Below, one piece after another: positions 6,591 to 14,862 of a stretch of 35,560 nucleotides of DNA. The notes below the pieces were generated by a model, which did not search any database, had not been told where the DNA came from, and saw only the letters and a list, made by a program, of their open reading frames with translations. Numbering within the stretch: the stretch's first letter is position 1; each line of letters opens with the position of its first letter. Source of the stretch: Polyangiaceae bacterium (GTDB taxonomy: Bacteria; Myxococcota_A; Polyangia; Polyangiales; Polyangiaceae). A program made the translations under genes and the position numbers. The DNA is taken from NCBI GenBank assembly GCA_009781005.1, contig WQYX01000042.1, positions 1 to 35,560 on the forward strand, given 5' to 3'.

Positions 6591-7550
6591 ATGAAACGAA
6601 GAGCCATTGGGTGGCTACTCTCGGCAGGGCTTGTCGCATGCATCGCAAGCTGTGGGGACCGACTTCAAGGTAGCGGGCCTCTCGTCGTAGCGCCGGTGGC
6701 CTTGGAAGCAGGGCACGAGACTCCAACGGTCTCCGAAGACGAAAATGTGGGGACACCCACGGAGGCCGATCTGGACCAGACCACCGGTTCGCCGCGTATC
6801 GTCTTTATCGATGCTGATTACAATTACGAAGATCTCGGAGGCAGCCAACCCTACAAGGAGGAGGGGCCCGCATGGGAACTCCGCGCAGTTCGGTTCCCTG
6901 CGATTTCGGAAGATGGGCGCAGCGTTTTGGTGGACGAGACGATTTCGTCGATCTTTCAGCAAATTCCGAATTTGAAGATTGTACGGCGGCGTGTGCTGAA
7001 CGATGCTCCCATCGAAGAGATATCCATCTTGGATGAGGGCGAATTCGGAGACGCAAAACATGAAGGACTGGATGCAGGGACACCAGAGCAGGCCAAGCGA
7101 ACGTTTGACAAGCTCAAATCCGTGGTTCGTGCACGCATTCGGGATGTGAACAAGAGACTACGTGTCGAGGCGCTTCGCCCGCTCGAGCGATGCACGACAG
7201 ACGATCACGATTGGCTCGCGAGAATGAATAACCAAGAAGATCCGGATCCCTACGAACCGGAGCAAATCGATTGTCCTGGTGCGAAGATTGCCCATCATCC
7301 CAAGGTCCCAACGTTTGACGTGATCTTCGAAGGACGAACGTTCACGGTTGGGCGTGCGGATTGGGCTATTCCGCGTCCAACAGCAGACGGACAGAACGAC
7401 GTCCCGTTGCGGACGTCGGTGTTCGGAGCCATCGATCGCGAGCGAGGTCTCTTCGTTTTGAACATGCAACCCACATGTCTTGGCGGTGGAGACTGGTGCT
7501 ACCTGGATTCGAGATGGCACACCCTTCCCCTGCGTCAACCTCCCCAATAG
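6591..7550 (+). CDS. Lipoprotein of unknown function, first of a tandem pair
   Basis: This 319-residue protein starts with a lipoprotein signal peptide (MKRR, hydrophobic core, lipobox ending IASC at Cys21, followed by GDRLQ). LVAC at Cys17 is an alternative lipobox. The mature part is acidic and soluble-looking. It shares blocks with the next gene: SPRIVFIDA, GPAWELRAVRFPAISEDG, PEQIDCPGAKI, FDVIFEGRTF, DWAIPRPTADG and LRTSVFGAIDRER. A late Cys pair (CLGGGDWC) may form a disulphide. The ribosome site AGGTGAG lies about 7 nt before ATG, and TATATA at 6567-6572 is a possible -10 box. Base composition is less GC-rich than its neighbours, suggesting acquisition. I do not recognise the family; function is unknown. 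Confidence 0.8.
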   Translation: MKRRAIGWLLSAGLVACIASCGDRLQGSGPLVVAPVALEAGHETPTVSEDENVGTPTEADLDQTTGSPRIVFIDADYNYEDLGGSQPYKEEGPAWELRAVRFPAISEDGRSVLVDETISSIFQQIPNLKIVRRRVLNDAPIEEISILDEGEFGDAKHEGLDAGTPEQAKRTFDKLKSVVRARIRDVNKRLRVEALRPLERCTTDDHDWLARMNNQEDPDPYEPEQIDCPGAKIAHHPKVPTFDVIFEGRTFTVGRADWAIPRPTADGQNDVPLRTSVFGAIDRERGLFVLNMQPTCLGGGDWCYLDSRWHTLPLRQPPQ

Positions 7551-7595
7551 ACGTCGTATTCATTGGTTCGAATCCATCCACGAGGTGTGAACAAC

Positions 7596-8603
7596 ATGAA
7601 ACGAAGGACCATCAGGATACTGCTTTCGGTATCTGCCGTTATGGGGTGTGGTGACCGCCTCCAACGTGGTGACACCCACACGACAATGGTGGTCCACAAG
7701 GTGGACGTGAGCACCATCGCGGGGCCTGTTGCCCCGCTCGAGGTGGATGCAGGGCTTCAGAGTGTCAAGGAGCCGCAAAAAGCAGAGGAGGAGGGGACGA
7801 CCGAAGAAGATCTCGCAGATCTCGACGAATCCAAGGATTCGCCACGCGTGGTGTTTGTCCCCGCCAGGCTCAATCGCGAGGACTTTGAACGCAGCGTCGT
7901 GGAGGGACCTCCGTGGGAATTTCATGTGGTGGGGCTGCCTGCGATCTCGGAAGATGGTGAGAGACTGGTCGTCTACCAACAGTATCCATCCCTCGGATGG
8001 CCGATCCCAAATTTGACACTTATGGGGCATCTTGTGCGGGACGATACGCCCGTTGAAATAATGATGCCTCCCTTGAGCATCGGTTCCTTTTTGAATGCAA
8101 AGAAGGAAGGGATTGCTGCGGGAGATCCGGAGAAAGCATTCAACAAGCTTGCAGCGGACGTTCAGTCACGCGTTCGAGAGGTGAATAAAGAACTGCGCAA
8201 CGAGGCGTTTGGCTATGGCAAATCCCACCCACTCGAACCATGCACCTCGGATGGTGCTCGCTGGTTCGGGAGAGAACAGAACGGGGAACATCCGGACCCC
8301 AACGAGCCGGAACATATCAACTGTCCAGGTGCGAAAATTGTCTATCACTCAAAAGAATCAAAGTTTGACGTAACCTTCAAGGGTCGAACGTTCGCGATCT
8401 CGCGACCGGATTGGGTCGTTCCACGCCCGACACCCGATGGGATAAACTTTATTGAATTGCGGACGTCGTTGTTCGGAGCCATCGATCGCAAGCGAGAACT
8501 CTTCGTTTTGCGTCTGGATCCCATGTGCCTTCGAACGAAGGAATGTCGCCGCATGGCATCGGTATGGCATGTTCTTCCCCTGCGTCGATCGCCACGCAAA
8601 TAG
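7596..8603 (+). CDS. Lipoprotein of unknown function, second of a tandem pair
   Basis: The product from the ATG at 7596 (335 residues) is a clear paralogue of the preceding protein. It has the same MKRR start, a lipobox ending VMGC at Cys18 followed by GDRLQ, and the shared blocks SPRVVFVPA, GPPWEFHVVGLPAISEDG, PEHINCPGAKI, FDVTFKGRTF, DWVVPRPTPDG and LRTSLFGAIDRKR. The duplication includes the ribosome site and first codons: AGGTG(T/A)GAACAACATGAAACGAAG is nearly identical in front of both genes. The in-frame TTG at 7563 is rejected as a start because it would bury the signal peptide. The late Cys pair is kept (CLRTKEC). The product is probably exported and lipid-anchored; its role is unknown. 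Confidence 0.8.
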   Translation: MKRRTIRILLSVSAVMGCGDRLQRGDTHTTMVVHKVDVSTIAGPVAPLEVDAGLQSVKEPQKAEEEGTTEEDLADLDESKDSPRVVFVPARLNREDFERSVVEGPPWEFHVVGLPAISEDGERLVVYQQYPSLGWPIPNLTLMGHLVRDDTPVEIMMPPLSIGSFLNAKKEGIAAGDPEKAFNKLAADVQSRVREVNKELRNEAFGYGKSHPLEPCTSDGARWFGREQNGEHPDPNEPEHINCPGAKIVYHSKESKFDVTFKGRTFAISRPDWVVPRPTPDGINFIELRTSLFGAIDRKRELFVLRLDPMCLRTKECRRMASVWHVLPLRRSPRK

Positions 8604-8604
8604 G

Positions 8605-8748
8605 CGTGGAGACGTGCACACCTGCGCGCTGATGACCGCGGGCAGTGTCAAGTGCTGGGGCATGAACGAATACGGCCAGCTCGGCAGCGGCAGCACGGCG
8701 AACATGCAGCTCGAGCCGATGGACGGACAGTGTTACCAGCCGGGGTAG
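8605..8748 (+). pseudogene. RCC1-type repeat fragment (relic)
   Basis: The frame at 8605-8748 encodes GDVHTCAL, then KCWGMNEYGQLGSGS and ends in TAG. This is one unit of the RCC1/BNR-like beta-propeller repeat often found in large secreted myxobacterial proteins. No start codon with a ribosome site and no signal peptide belongs to it. The open frame upstream of 8605 is only the shadow of the lipoprotein gene. It appears to be the last piece of a gene whose remainder was lost. Confidence 0.6.
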
Positions 8749-9291
8749 CGGTCCCGGTTTTGGCTCGTATCGAACTCCCCGAAACGCACGGCCGCGAGAT
8801 CCTCCGCGATGGTATCGAGCATGTCGCAAAGCTCGACGCGCGTTCGCCATCGCTCGGGGATCGCCTCGAGACCGCCAATGAGCGCGAGGAGCTGACCGGC
8901 CATGCTGCCGGTCGAGTCGCTGTCGCCCGACTCGACCTTCTCCGGCGTGGGCTCACCTCGGCTCTCGGCGAGCTTCGACGCGGCGTCCATGGCGCAGGTG
9001 GTTTCGTCCGAATTCGACTTCGTGGCAACGAATGCACGAGTCTCGGTAACAGCATGCAGGAGCGACGCGCCTTCCATGAGACGGCCGATCAGAAATGCGA
9101 ACGCGCCTCCAGCAAGGATGCCGGTCGGATGACCATGCGTGAGCGCCGACGACTCCGCGCCGAGGTCGAAGGGTGCCGCAGCCCTTGCTCTGGTTCTTCG
9201 CGGGCTCACCGAGCGTCTGCGTTGCGCACAGCGCGGTTATGCACGTGTTGCCAGGCGCGCGTTGGCTGAAGAGACGCTCGTCGCGCACCAA
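8733..9291 (-). pseudogene. Decayed ADP-ribosylglycohydrolase (DraG/ARH family)
   Basis: Two minus-strand frames together give the C-terminal half of an ADP-ribosylglycohydrolase. The frame ending upstream (9291 to about 9175) reads LFSQRAPGNTC and NQSKGCGTLR. The other (about 9165 to 8733) reads FDLGAESSALTHGHPTGILAGG, then SGDSDSTGSMAGQLL and IPERWRTRVEL. These are family blocks, with GDSDSTG carrying the metal-binding Asp residues. The family's stretch between SKGCG and the ALTHGHP block is shortened and the frame changes there. The N-terminal third, including the first metal-binding motif, is missing upstream. The family removes ADP-ribose from proteins or small molecules, but this copy should be inactive. 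Its end overlaps the end of the RCC1 relic. Confidence 0.7.
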
Positions 9292-9417
9292 CCACGAACA
9301 TCGGCGGTCATCGCCTCATGTTCCAAGCTGGTCCGCCCGCGCTACCAGCGCTTACACGCACCGCTGCCGCGTGTGCGGGGGCTCGTTACGGTGCCGGCGG
9401 TGCGCTATCTTTGGTGT

Positions 9418-9630
9418 ATGGGTGCCGCCGCCAAGCTCTTCGAAGAAGCCATGCAGCTCCCGGACGCAGAGCGGGAGGAACTCGCCGCCGCGCTGCTCGA
9501 CAGCCTTGAGCCTCGGCCGGGGATCTCGATCGAGGACCGTGACGAAATCGAGCGTCGCGCGGAGGACGCTCGTACCAGGGTGCCCGGCATCCCATGGGAA
9601 GAGGTCCAGAGAGACCTCCTGAAGAAGTGA
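9418..9630 (+). CDS. Antitoxin-like addiction-module component
   Basis: This 70-residue acidic protein (AAKLFEEAMQLPDAEREELAAALLDSLE, quoted here only as key features: LP.AER.ELA..LL.SL) has the form of the short helical antitoxin components that pair with RelE/ParE toxins. It ends with the typical PWEEV segment. The ATG at 9418 is chosen because the family starts just before KLFEEA; upstream codons in the same frame belong to the pseudogene region. No strong ribosome site is visible. Its TGA overlaps the GTG start of the next gene (GTGA), the usual translational coupling of such pairs. It should bind and neutralise the toxin and repress its own promoter. Confidence 0.75.
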   Translation: MGAAAKLFEEAMQLPDAEREELAAALLDSLEPRPGISIEDRDEIERRAEDARTRVPGIPWEEVQRDLLKK

Positions 9631-9875
9631 TCCGGTTCCGGCCGGCAGCCGCACGCGAACTCGCGGCGGACGTCCGTTATTACAACAAGCACTACGTACG
9701 TGTCGAGGAAGCCCCAAACACCTCTCCGTTGCTGTACGAGCCCGACATTCGCTCAGCGAAGGTGGACCGGTTCCCATATCGCGTCGTCTTCCTTGTCGCC
9801 GGAGACGAGATCGACGTGCTTGCGGTGGCGCACGCGAAGCGCCGGCCCGCCTACTGGCGCAGGCGCGTAAAGTAA
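9627..9875 (+). CDS. RelE/ParE-type toxin, apparently shortened
   Basis: The 82-residue product (GTG at 9627) begins VIRFRPAAARELAADVRYYN and ends with FPYRVVFLVAGDEIDVLAVAHAKRRPAYWRRR, both typical of RelE/ParE-fold toxins. Family members are usually about 95-100 residues. The helix-turn region between YYNKHY and the FPYRV strand, where a G..F...V....I...P pattern is expected, is largely missing. The core strands remain, so the toxin may be inactive through an internal deletion. The reading frame upstream of the GTG lies inside the antitoxin gene and is not used. Toxins of this fold act as mRNA interferases or gyrase poisons; which applies cannot be told from sequence. Confidence 0.7.
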   Translation: MIRFRPAAARELAADVRYYNKHYVRVEEAPNTSPLLYEPDIRSAKVDRFPYRVVFLVAGDEIDVLAVAHAKRRPAYWRRRVK

Positions 9876-10071
9876 GTGACTTTCCGTCGGCAGCGGCGGG
9901 TGTCGTCGCCAGGACCCAATTGAACGGGTGAACGGGAGCAGAGGGCCTTCCCGCGCACGTTAAGTCCAATTTCGACTTTATCGCTCAACCCGAAAACTTC
10001 ACTCCATCGTTTTACGCGACATATCCTCGTTGACAGATCTCGGCCATCTTGGTTTCCTGCCGTCGAAACGA

Positions 10072-10764
10072 ATGGCGGACAGCGAAAAGGGCAAGAGCTT
10101 TGGAAAGACGGTGCTCGGCTGGTTTGTCGTCGACGAGAACGAAGCGACAAAGCCGGAAAACACTCCCGAGGAACTGATCGCCAAGTATGCCGCTGCCGAT
10201 ATTCCGAAGGAGCCGGAAACGCCCTTTTTGAAGAAGCCGGAAGCGCCCGTATCTGCCGTTCCCAAATTGAACGGCGATATCCCGAAGGCGGCAGCGGGTG
10301 TGGTCGATTTCACCGCTGTTTATCGGGCTGCCTCAGTCGGCGACGCGGAGCAAGAGCGCGTTGCAAAGGCACTGTCGCTTGTCGATTCGCTTCCAAGCGA
10401 GACGCCGCGTGACGTCAAGAAACAGATTGTCGAGGCGTCGCTCAAGGCATTCAGTATCCCCATCGAACAGATCATTGAGACGGGAGCGCAGGAGATTCAG
10501 GCACTCGAGGCCTATATCCAACATGGGCAGGCCGACACGCAGTCGGTGCTGGCCGAGTCCAACGCGCGAATCGAGGAGCTCTCCGCGGAGATCGGCGAGC
10601 TCAAAAAGATTATGGAGCAGCAGGTGACCGAGCAGCAGGCGCTCGTTCGCACGTGCAACAACGAAAAACTGCGCGTGCAGGTTGTCCTCGAATTCTTCGG
10701 ACAAGCTGCGGTCGAGCGCGTGGTCAAGGAATCGCCGAAGCTCGTCGAGCCAATGGCAAAGTGA
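10072..10764 (+). CDS. Unrecognised coiled-coil protein, first gene of the PspA-ABC cluster
   Basis: The predicted 230-residue protein has no signal peptide or membrane segment. After an N-terminal stretch ([17 protein letters not shown]) comes a Pro/Ala/Lys-rich linker (about 45-85), a helical domain (about 90-140) and a coiled coil (about 150-205, heptad-like with [18 protein letters not shown]). I do not recognise the family. An in-frame TTG at 10030 would add 14 residues. It lies in a TTGACA hexamer that might belong to a promoter, though no good -10 follows. ATG 10072 is preferred, but neither start has a clear ribosome site. pspA follows after 40 nt, so it probably acts with PspA, perhaps as its partner or adaptor; this is inference from position and coiled-coil character. 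Confidence 0.7.
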   Translation: MADSEKGKSFGKTVLGWFVVDENEATKPENTPEELIAKYAAADIPKEPETPFLKKPEAPVSAVPKLNGDIPKAAAGVVDFTAVYRAASVGDAEQERVAKALSLVDSLPSETPRDVKKQIVEASLKAFSIPIEQIIETGAQEIQALEAYIQHGQADTQSVLAESNARIEELSAEIGELKKIMEQQVTEQQALVRTCNNEKLRVQVVLEFFGQAAVERVVKESPKLVEPMAK

Positions 10765-10804
10765 GCCGAGGACCGGGAAACTTTTCCAACAAGGAGCGAG
10801 AGCA

Positions 10805-11512
10805 ATGTCGAGCGGGATCTTTGGGAGGTTGGCTAACCTGTGGCGGGGCTTCGTCAACCTGTGGATCTCCGATGTCGAGAAGGAGCATCCGGAGATCGCG
10901 TACGAGAACGCGATCGGCTCGATGGTCGAAAAGTATGCGCAACTCAAGAAGGCGACCGCGGCGATCATTCGGCGACGCGAAGATCTCGCCGAGCGCCATA
11001 CCAAGAGCACGAAGGAGCTCGCGCAGGTCGAACTCGAACTCGCGACGGCAGTTGAGACGTCTCAGGATGATCTCGCCACGGTTCTGATCCAGAAGAAGGC
11101 GGCGCTGGAGGCCGAGATCGGCGACCTGAAGACGGAGCTCGAACAGGCTCAGAACGACGCATCGAACGCGAAGAGCGCGCTTATGACCGTGCAGAGCGAG
11201 ATTCGCAAGCTCCAGGCGGAAAAAGACAACATGCTGGCGAAGATGGCAAATGCCCAGGCGCGCATTCGCATCAGCGAACAGCTCGACGGCCTCAGCGTCG
11301 ACAACGAGATCAAGGCACTCGAGAACGTACGGGCGCACATCAAGAACACCGTGGCCGAAGCGAATCTCAGCCAAGAGCTCAAAGAAACCGATCTGGATAC
11401 GCGTCTCGCCACGCTCCGGCAGTCATCGGGGGAAGTCAGCGCAAAGCAGAAGCTGGCCGAACTCAAGGCCGCTTCGGCAGCCAAGAAGGCGGCAGCAACG
11501 AAGACGATGTGA
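10805..11512 (+). CDS. pspA: PspA/IM30-family membrane-stress protein
   Basis: From the ATG at 10805 (AGGAG about 10 nt upstream) the product has 235 residues, the normal PspA/Vipp1 size. It starts with an amphipathic segment ([26 protein letters not shown]) that would insert in membranes, then long coiled coils with the family pattern [32 protein letters not shown] and [18 protein letters not shown]. It ends in an Ala/Lys-rich tail. PspA proteins polymerise on the inner membrane to repair or stabilise it and can restrain their activator. No PspBC or PspF is present in the window; instead the gene is packed with an ABC system, an AAA+ ATPase and a TerB-like protein, pointing to a non-classical PSP response. 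Confidence 0.85.
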   Translation: MSSGIFGRLANLWRGFVNLWISDVEKEHPEIAYENAIGSMVEKYAQLKKATAAIIRRREDLAERHTKSTKELAQVELELATAVETSQDDLATVLIQKKAALEAEIGDLKTELEQAQNDASNAKSALMTVQSEIRKLQAEKDNMLAKMANAQARIRISEQLDGLSVDNEIKALENVRAHIKNTVAEANLSQELKETDLDTRLATLRQSSGEVSAKQKLAELKAASAAKKAAATKTM

Positions 11513-11530
11513 GAGTACGGAGAAGTTATC

Positions 11531-13183
11531 TTGAAACTGACGCCGTTAGCCAAGGGCTTCATCGCAATCATCCTCGTTGCCGTGATCGGCATCGTTCTCT
11601 GGTCGAAGTTCGGCGGAGCAGCGAAGGAGTGGGCCCATGCCAACCCCTCCGACAAGAACGCCGCGTCTGACGCAGGCCGCGCGCCCTTGTCGAAAGACGA
11701 CTTCGCGACGCTCGGTTCCGCAAACGACGCGGACCGCAAGGCGCGCGTCAACGGCATTGCGCCCGTGAGCCTCGGCCAGGGCAAACTCAATCGGCCGCTC
11801 GTCGTCGGGATCAACACGTGGGCGGGCCACGCGCCTGGCATCGTTGCCAATGGCGGGTTTTCTGCGAACGCGCACGGCTCGATCTACAAAGAGAAGTACG
11901 GCTTGGCCGTCGAGTTCAAGATCTTCGAAGATCCCGCCGCCAAACTCACGGCGTTCGTGAGCGGCCAGATGGACGTCATGTGGGACACGGTCGACTCGTG
12001 GGCCCGCGAAGCCTCGACGCTCGCGGAGCAAAACGTCCAGGCCAAGGCGATCATTCAGCAGGATTGGTCGCGCGGTGGTGACGGTATCGCCTCGCTCAAA
12101 TCCATCAACAGCATCGAGGCGCTCAAAGGCAAGAGGATCGCCACGACGCGCTACACACCCTCGCATTGGCTGCTCCTCTATCTTTTGAATCAATCAGGCC
12201 TGTCGCCCGACGACAAAAAGGGCATCGAGAAGAACCTCGTCTTCGTCAACGAGGCTCCGCTCGCTGCCGCGGCCTTCCGCGGCAAACAGGTGGATGCGGC
12301 CGTCACGTGGGAGCCGGATCTCTCGGGCTGCGTGCAGGCGCGAGGAAACGATGCGCACGTGCTCGTGTCGACGTCGGCGGCCACGAACGTCATCGCGGAC
12401 ACGCTCGTTGCTCGTCAGGACATCGTCGACAAGTACCCGGGGACTCTGCGCGACTTCGTGCACGGTTGGTTCGACGGCATCGACGCCATGGCGAAGGACC
12501 CGAGCGGCACGAACGAGGTGGTTGGTAAGGCTCTGAAGCTTTCGGCGGACGACGTCTCAGGCATGCTCGCCGGGCTCAAACTCACGTCTTTCGCCGACAA
12601 CGCGCTCTTCTTCGGACTCGGATCGAACGCGCGATCGCAGTTCGTCTCGCTCTTCGACACCGCGTTCGTCGTATGGCGCAAACAGGGTGTCATCTCCAAA
12701 GTCGTTGAAGCAACGGACGCGATGGATTCGCGCTTCGTCGCTTCGATCGCCGAAGAGTACGCGGGGCAGAAGGTGGTGGACGACTTCAAGGTCGACGCGA
12801 CCAAGAAGGTCGATCCTGCGAAGCAGCGCGCGATCGTCAACAAACAGATCTCGATCCACTTCGTGACCGGCTCCGACAAGATCATGGATGGGTCGTTTTT
12901 CACGTTGGACGCGCTCGGCGACACGATGATCGCCTTTGGCAACACCGTCTTGTCGATCGAGGGCCACACGGACAACACCGGCTCGGTGGAGACGAATCGC
13001 GTGCTCTCCAAGGCGCGGGCAGATGCGGTGAAGAAGTATCTGGTCGACAACTTCAGTATCCCCGACAAGCGCTTCAAGACGACTGGGTTCGGCTCCGACA
13101 AGCCGATCGCTTCGAACGCGACCGAGGATGGGCGCATGCAAAACCGTCGGACCGAGATCAGGGTGATTCTCAACGTCGAGTGA
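11531..13183 (+). CDS. Membrane-anchored ABC substrate-binding protein fused to an OmpA-like domain
   Basis: The 550-residue protein starts at TTG 11531, preceded by GGAGAAG. Residues about 9-24 (FIAIILVAVIGIVLW) are an uncleaved-looking membrane anchor. Residues about 95-400 form an NMT1/SsuA/ThiY-type periplasmic binding domain (LVVGINTWAGHAPGIVANGG; DVMWDTVDSWA; KGKRIATTRYTPSHWLL; VDAAVTWEPD). Residues about 430-550 are an OmpA/MotB-like peptidoglycan-binding domain (GHTDNTGSVETNRVLSKARA and NRRTEI, with the Asp and Arg that hold diaminopimelate). A solute-binding domain tied to both membrane and peptidoglycan is unusual. With permease and ATPase genes next door it should feed, or sense for, that transporter. 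The ligand cannot be read from sequence. Confidence 0.85.
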   Translation: MKLTPLAKGFIAIILVAVIGIVLWSKFGGAAKEWAHANPSDKNAASDAGRAPLSKDDFATLGSANDADRKARVNGIAPVSLGQGKLNRPLVVGINTWAGHAPGIVANGGFSANAHGSIYKEKYGLAVEFKIFEDPAAKLTAFVSGQMDVMWDTVDSWAREASTLAEQNVQAKAIIQQDWSRGGDGIASLKSINSIEALKGKRIATTRYTPSHWLLLYLLNQSGLSPDDKKGIEKNLVFVNEAPLAAAAFRGKQVDAAVTWEPDLSGCVQARGNDAHVLVSTSAATNVIADTLVARQDIVDKYPGTLRDFVHGWFDGIDAMAKDPSGTNEVVGKALKLSADDVSGMLAGLKLTSFADNALFFGLGSNARSQFVSLFDTAFVVWRKQGVISKVVEATDAMDSRFVASIAEEYAGQKVVDDFKVDATKKVDPAKQRAIVNKQISIHFVTGSDKIMDGSFFTLDALGDTMIAFGNTVLSIEGHTDNTGSVETNRVLSKARADAVKKYLVDNFSIPDKRFKTTGFGSDKPIASNATEDGRMQNRRTEIRVILNVE

Positions 13184-13187
13184 AGAA

Positions 13188-14057
13188 GTGGATGGCGATC
13201 TAGGCAAAACGAGTCCAACGGCGACTCGGCTCGAGCAACCCCGCACGCCGCCGGCGGAGTCGGTATGGGCGATCCGCAGGCCGTTGCCGCGGGGGCTTCG
13301 TTTGCCGCTCACGCTGGCGTTGCCGCTGGTACTCCTCGTCGTGTGGTGGGTTCTCACCATGGGCAATCGCCCGATCATCGGAGAGCTTTTCCTGCCGTCG
13401 CCCGCGCGCGTCGCCCAGGTCACGCTCCGGATGATCCTCGACGGTACGCTCGGCCACGCGCTGGTGGCGTCCGTGACGCGAATCGTGCTCGCGTTCCTTG
13501 CAGCGGCCGTCGTCGCGCTGCCGCTCGGGATCCTGATGGGCACGTTCGATCCCATCGAGCGCTTGATTGACCCGATCACCGCGGCGCTGCGTTACATGCC
13601 CATCTCGGCGTTCATTCCGCTCTTGATCCTCTGGTTCGGGATCGATGAGGCGCAGAAGATCGCGTTCTTGTTCCTCGGCGTGTTCGTCTACCTGTTGCCT
13701 GTCGTGGTCTCCGCGATCCGCGCCGTCCCTCAGGAGCTCGTCCAAACCGCGCTCACGCTCGGTGCAACGCGCCTGCAAGTCATTCGAACCGTCCTCGTTC
13801 CCGCGGCGCTCCCCGAAATTTTCGACAGCTTCCGCGTGCTCAACGCCATCTCTTGGACGTACGTCATCCTCGCCGAGTTCGTGAACGCTCGTCAGGGGCT
13901 CGGGTATCTCATCCAGCTCTCCGGCAATCACTTGCGAACTGCCGAAGTGTTTTCGGGTATTCTCGTGATTGGTGCGATTGGGATTCTTACGGACAAAACC
14001 ATTCGCGTGATCAATGATCTCCTCTTCCCTTGGCGCGAGGTAGAGCACGATGAGTGA
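13188..14057 (+). CDS. ABC transporter permease (SsuC/TauC type)
   Basis: This 289-residue integral membrane protein has about six hydrophobic segments, the first at residues about 40-60 (LTLALPLVLLVVWWVLTM). The cytoplasmic EAA-type coupling loop lies late in the protein (ALTLGATRLQVIRTVLVPAA). It belongs to the BPD permease family used for sulfonate, taurine, nitrate or pyrimidine-precursor uptake. Translation likely starts at GTG 13188, four nucleotides after the preceding stop. Its 3' end overlaps the ATPase start by 8 nt, so the three ABC genes are translationally coupled. The N-terminal about 30 residues are a hydrophilic extension. Confidence 0.88.
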   Translation: MDGDLGKTSPTATRLEQPRTPPAESVWAIRRPLPRGLRLPLTLALPLVLLVVWWVLTMGNRPIIGELFLPSPARVAQVTLRMILDGTLGHALVASVTRIVLAFLAAAVVALPLGILMGTFDPIERLIDPITAALRYMPISAFIPLLILWFGIDEAQKIAFLFLGVFVYLLPVVVSAIRAVPQELVQTALTLGATRLQVIRTVLVPAALPEIFDSFRVLNAISWTYVILAEFVNARQGLGYLIQLSGNHLRTAEVFSGILVIGAIGILTDKTIRVINDLLFPWREVEHDE

Positions 14058-14853
14058 GCCTGCACTCGCGCTGGGCAAGCCGCCGAAGTTCCAGCTCGTC
14101 GATCTCTCGGTGAGTTATCGGTCGCAAGAAGGCGACAGCATCGAAGCCGTCCGCGACGTGAGCCTGGCCGTCGCGGACAAGCCTGGTGTAGGTGAAATCA
14201 TCGTTTTGTTGGGGCCCTCGGGCTGCGGAAAATCGACGATCCTCAAGTGCATTGCGGGGCTCATTGCGCCCACCAAAGGCGAGGTGTTGCTCGACGGAAG
14301 ATCGGTCCACGGCGTCGGTCGGGATCGCGGGATGGTGTTTCAGTCGTACACGTCGTTCGCCTGGTTGACGGTCCTCGAGAACGTTGCCTACGGCCTTCGC
14401 CTTCAGGGGATCGCGAAGAGCAAGACCCACGAGCTCGCGATGCAGTACATCGAGCTCGTCGGGCTGAAGGACTTTGCAAAGCGCTACCCGAAGGAGCTCT
14501 CAGGGGGCATGAAGCAGCGCGTGGCGATCGCGCGGACGCTCATCAACAGGCCGAAGCTGCTCCTCATGGACGAGCCCTTCGGCGCGCTCGATCCCCACAC
14601 GCGTTGGGATATGCAAGGCCTGCTTCTCGACATCTCGCGCAAGGAAGACAACACGATCGTTCTCGTAACCCACGACGTCACCGAGGCCGTCTACGTTGGC
14701 GACACCGCGTTCGTGCTCACGAATCGTCCCGCACGCATCCTCAGGCGGTGCGACATGCCTCACTTCCAGCGTCGTGATCTGGCGCTCAAGTTCGCGAGCG
14801 AGTTTCGCGCCGTCGAGGAGCAGTTGCTCGATGCCCTCTACGCGCCGAGTTGA
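14050..14853 (+). CDS. ABC transporter ATP-binding protein (SsuB/TauB type)
   Basis: The 267-residue ATPase has all active motifs: Walker A GPSGCGKST (55-63), Q-loop MVFQSY, signature LSGGMKQRVAIAR, Walker B LLLMDEPFGALD and switch histidine in LVTHDVTEA. It should energise the adjacent permease at the inner face of the membrane. The gene overlaps the permease by 8 nt, and the next gene begins 9 nt after its stop. The close match to nitrate/sulfonate/taurine importers fits the NMT1-like binding domain. Confidence 0.92.
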   Translation: MSEPALALGKPPKFQLVDLSVSYRSQEGDSIEAVRDVSLAVADKPGVGEIIVLLGPSGCGKSTILKCIAGLIAPTKGEVLLDGRSVHGVGRDRGMVFQSYTSFAWLTVLENVAYGLRLQGIAKSKTHELAMQYIELVGLKDFAKRYPKELSGGMKQRVAIARTLINRPKLLLMDEPFGALDPHTRWDMQGLLLDISRKEDNTIVLVTHDVTEAVYVGDTAFVLTNRPARILRRCDMPHFQRRDLALKFASEFRAVEEQLLDALYAPS

Positions 14854-14862
14854 AGAGTCCAC

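Noticed and set aside
7564..7580. GGTTCGAATCCATCC between the lipoprotein genes looks like a tRNA T loop
   Set aside because: Only three base pairs support the stem and no acceptor, D or anticodon arm is nearby.
10030..10071. TTGACA hexamer as promoter -35 for the PspA cluster
   Set aside because: No acceptable -10 is found at 16-18 bp; the true promoter of this operon is not identified.
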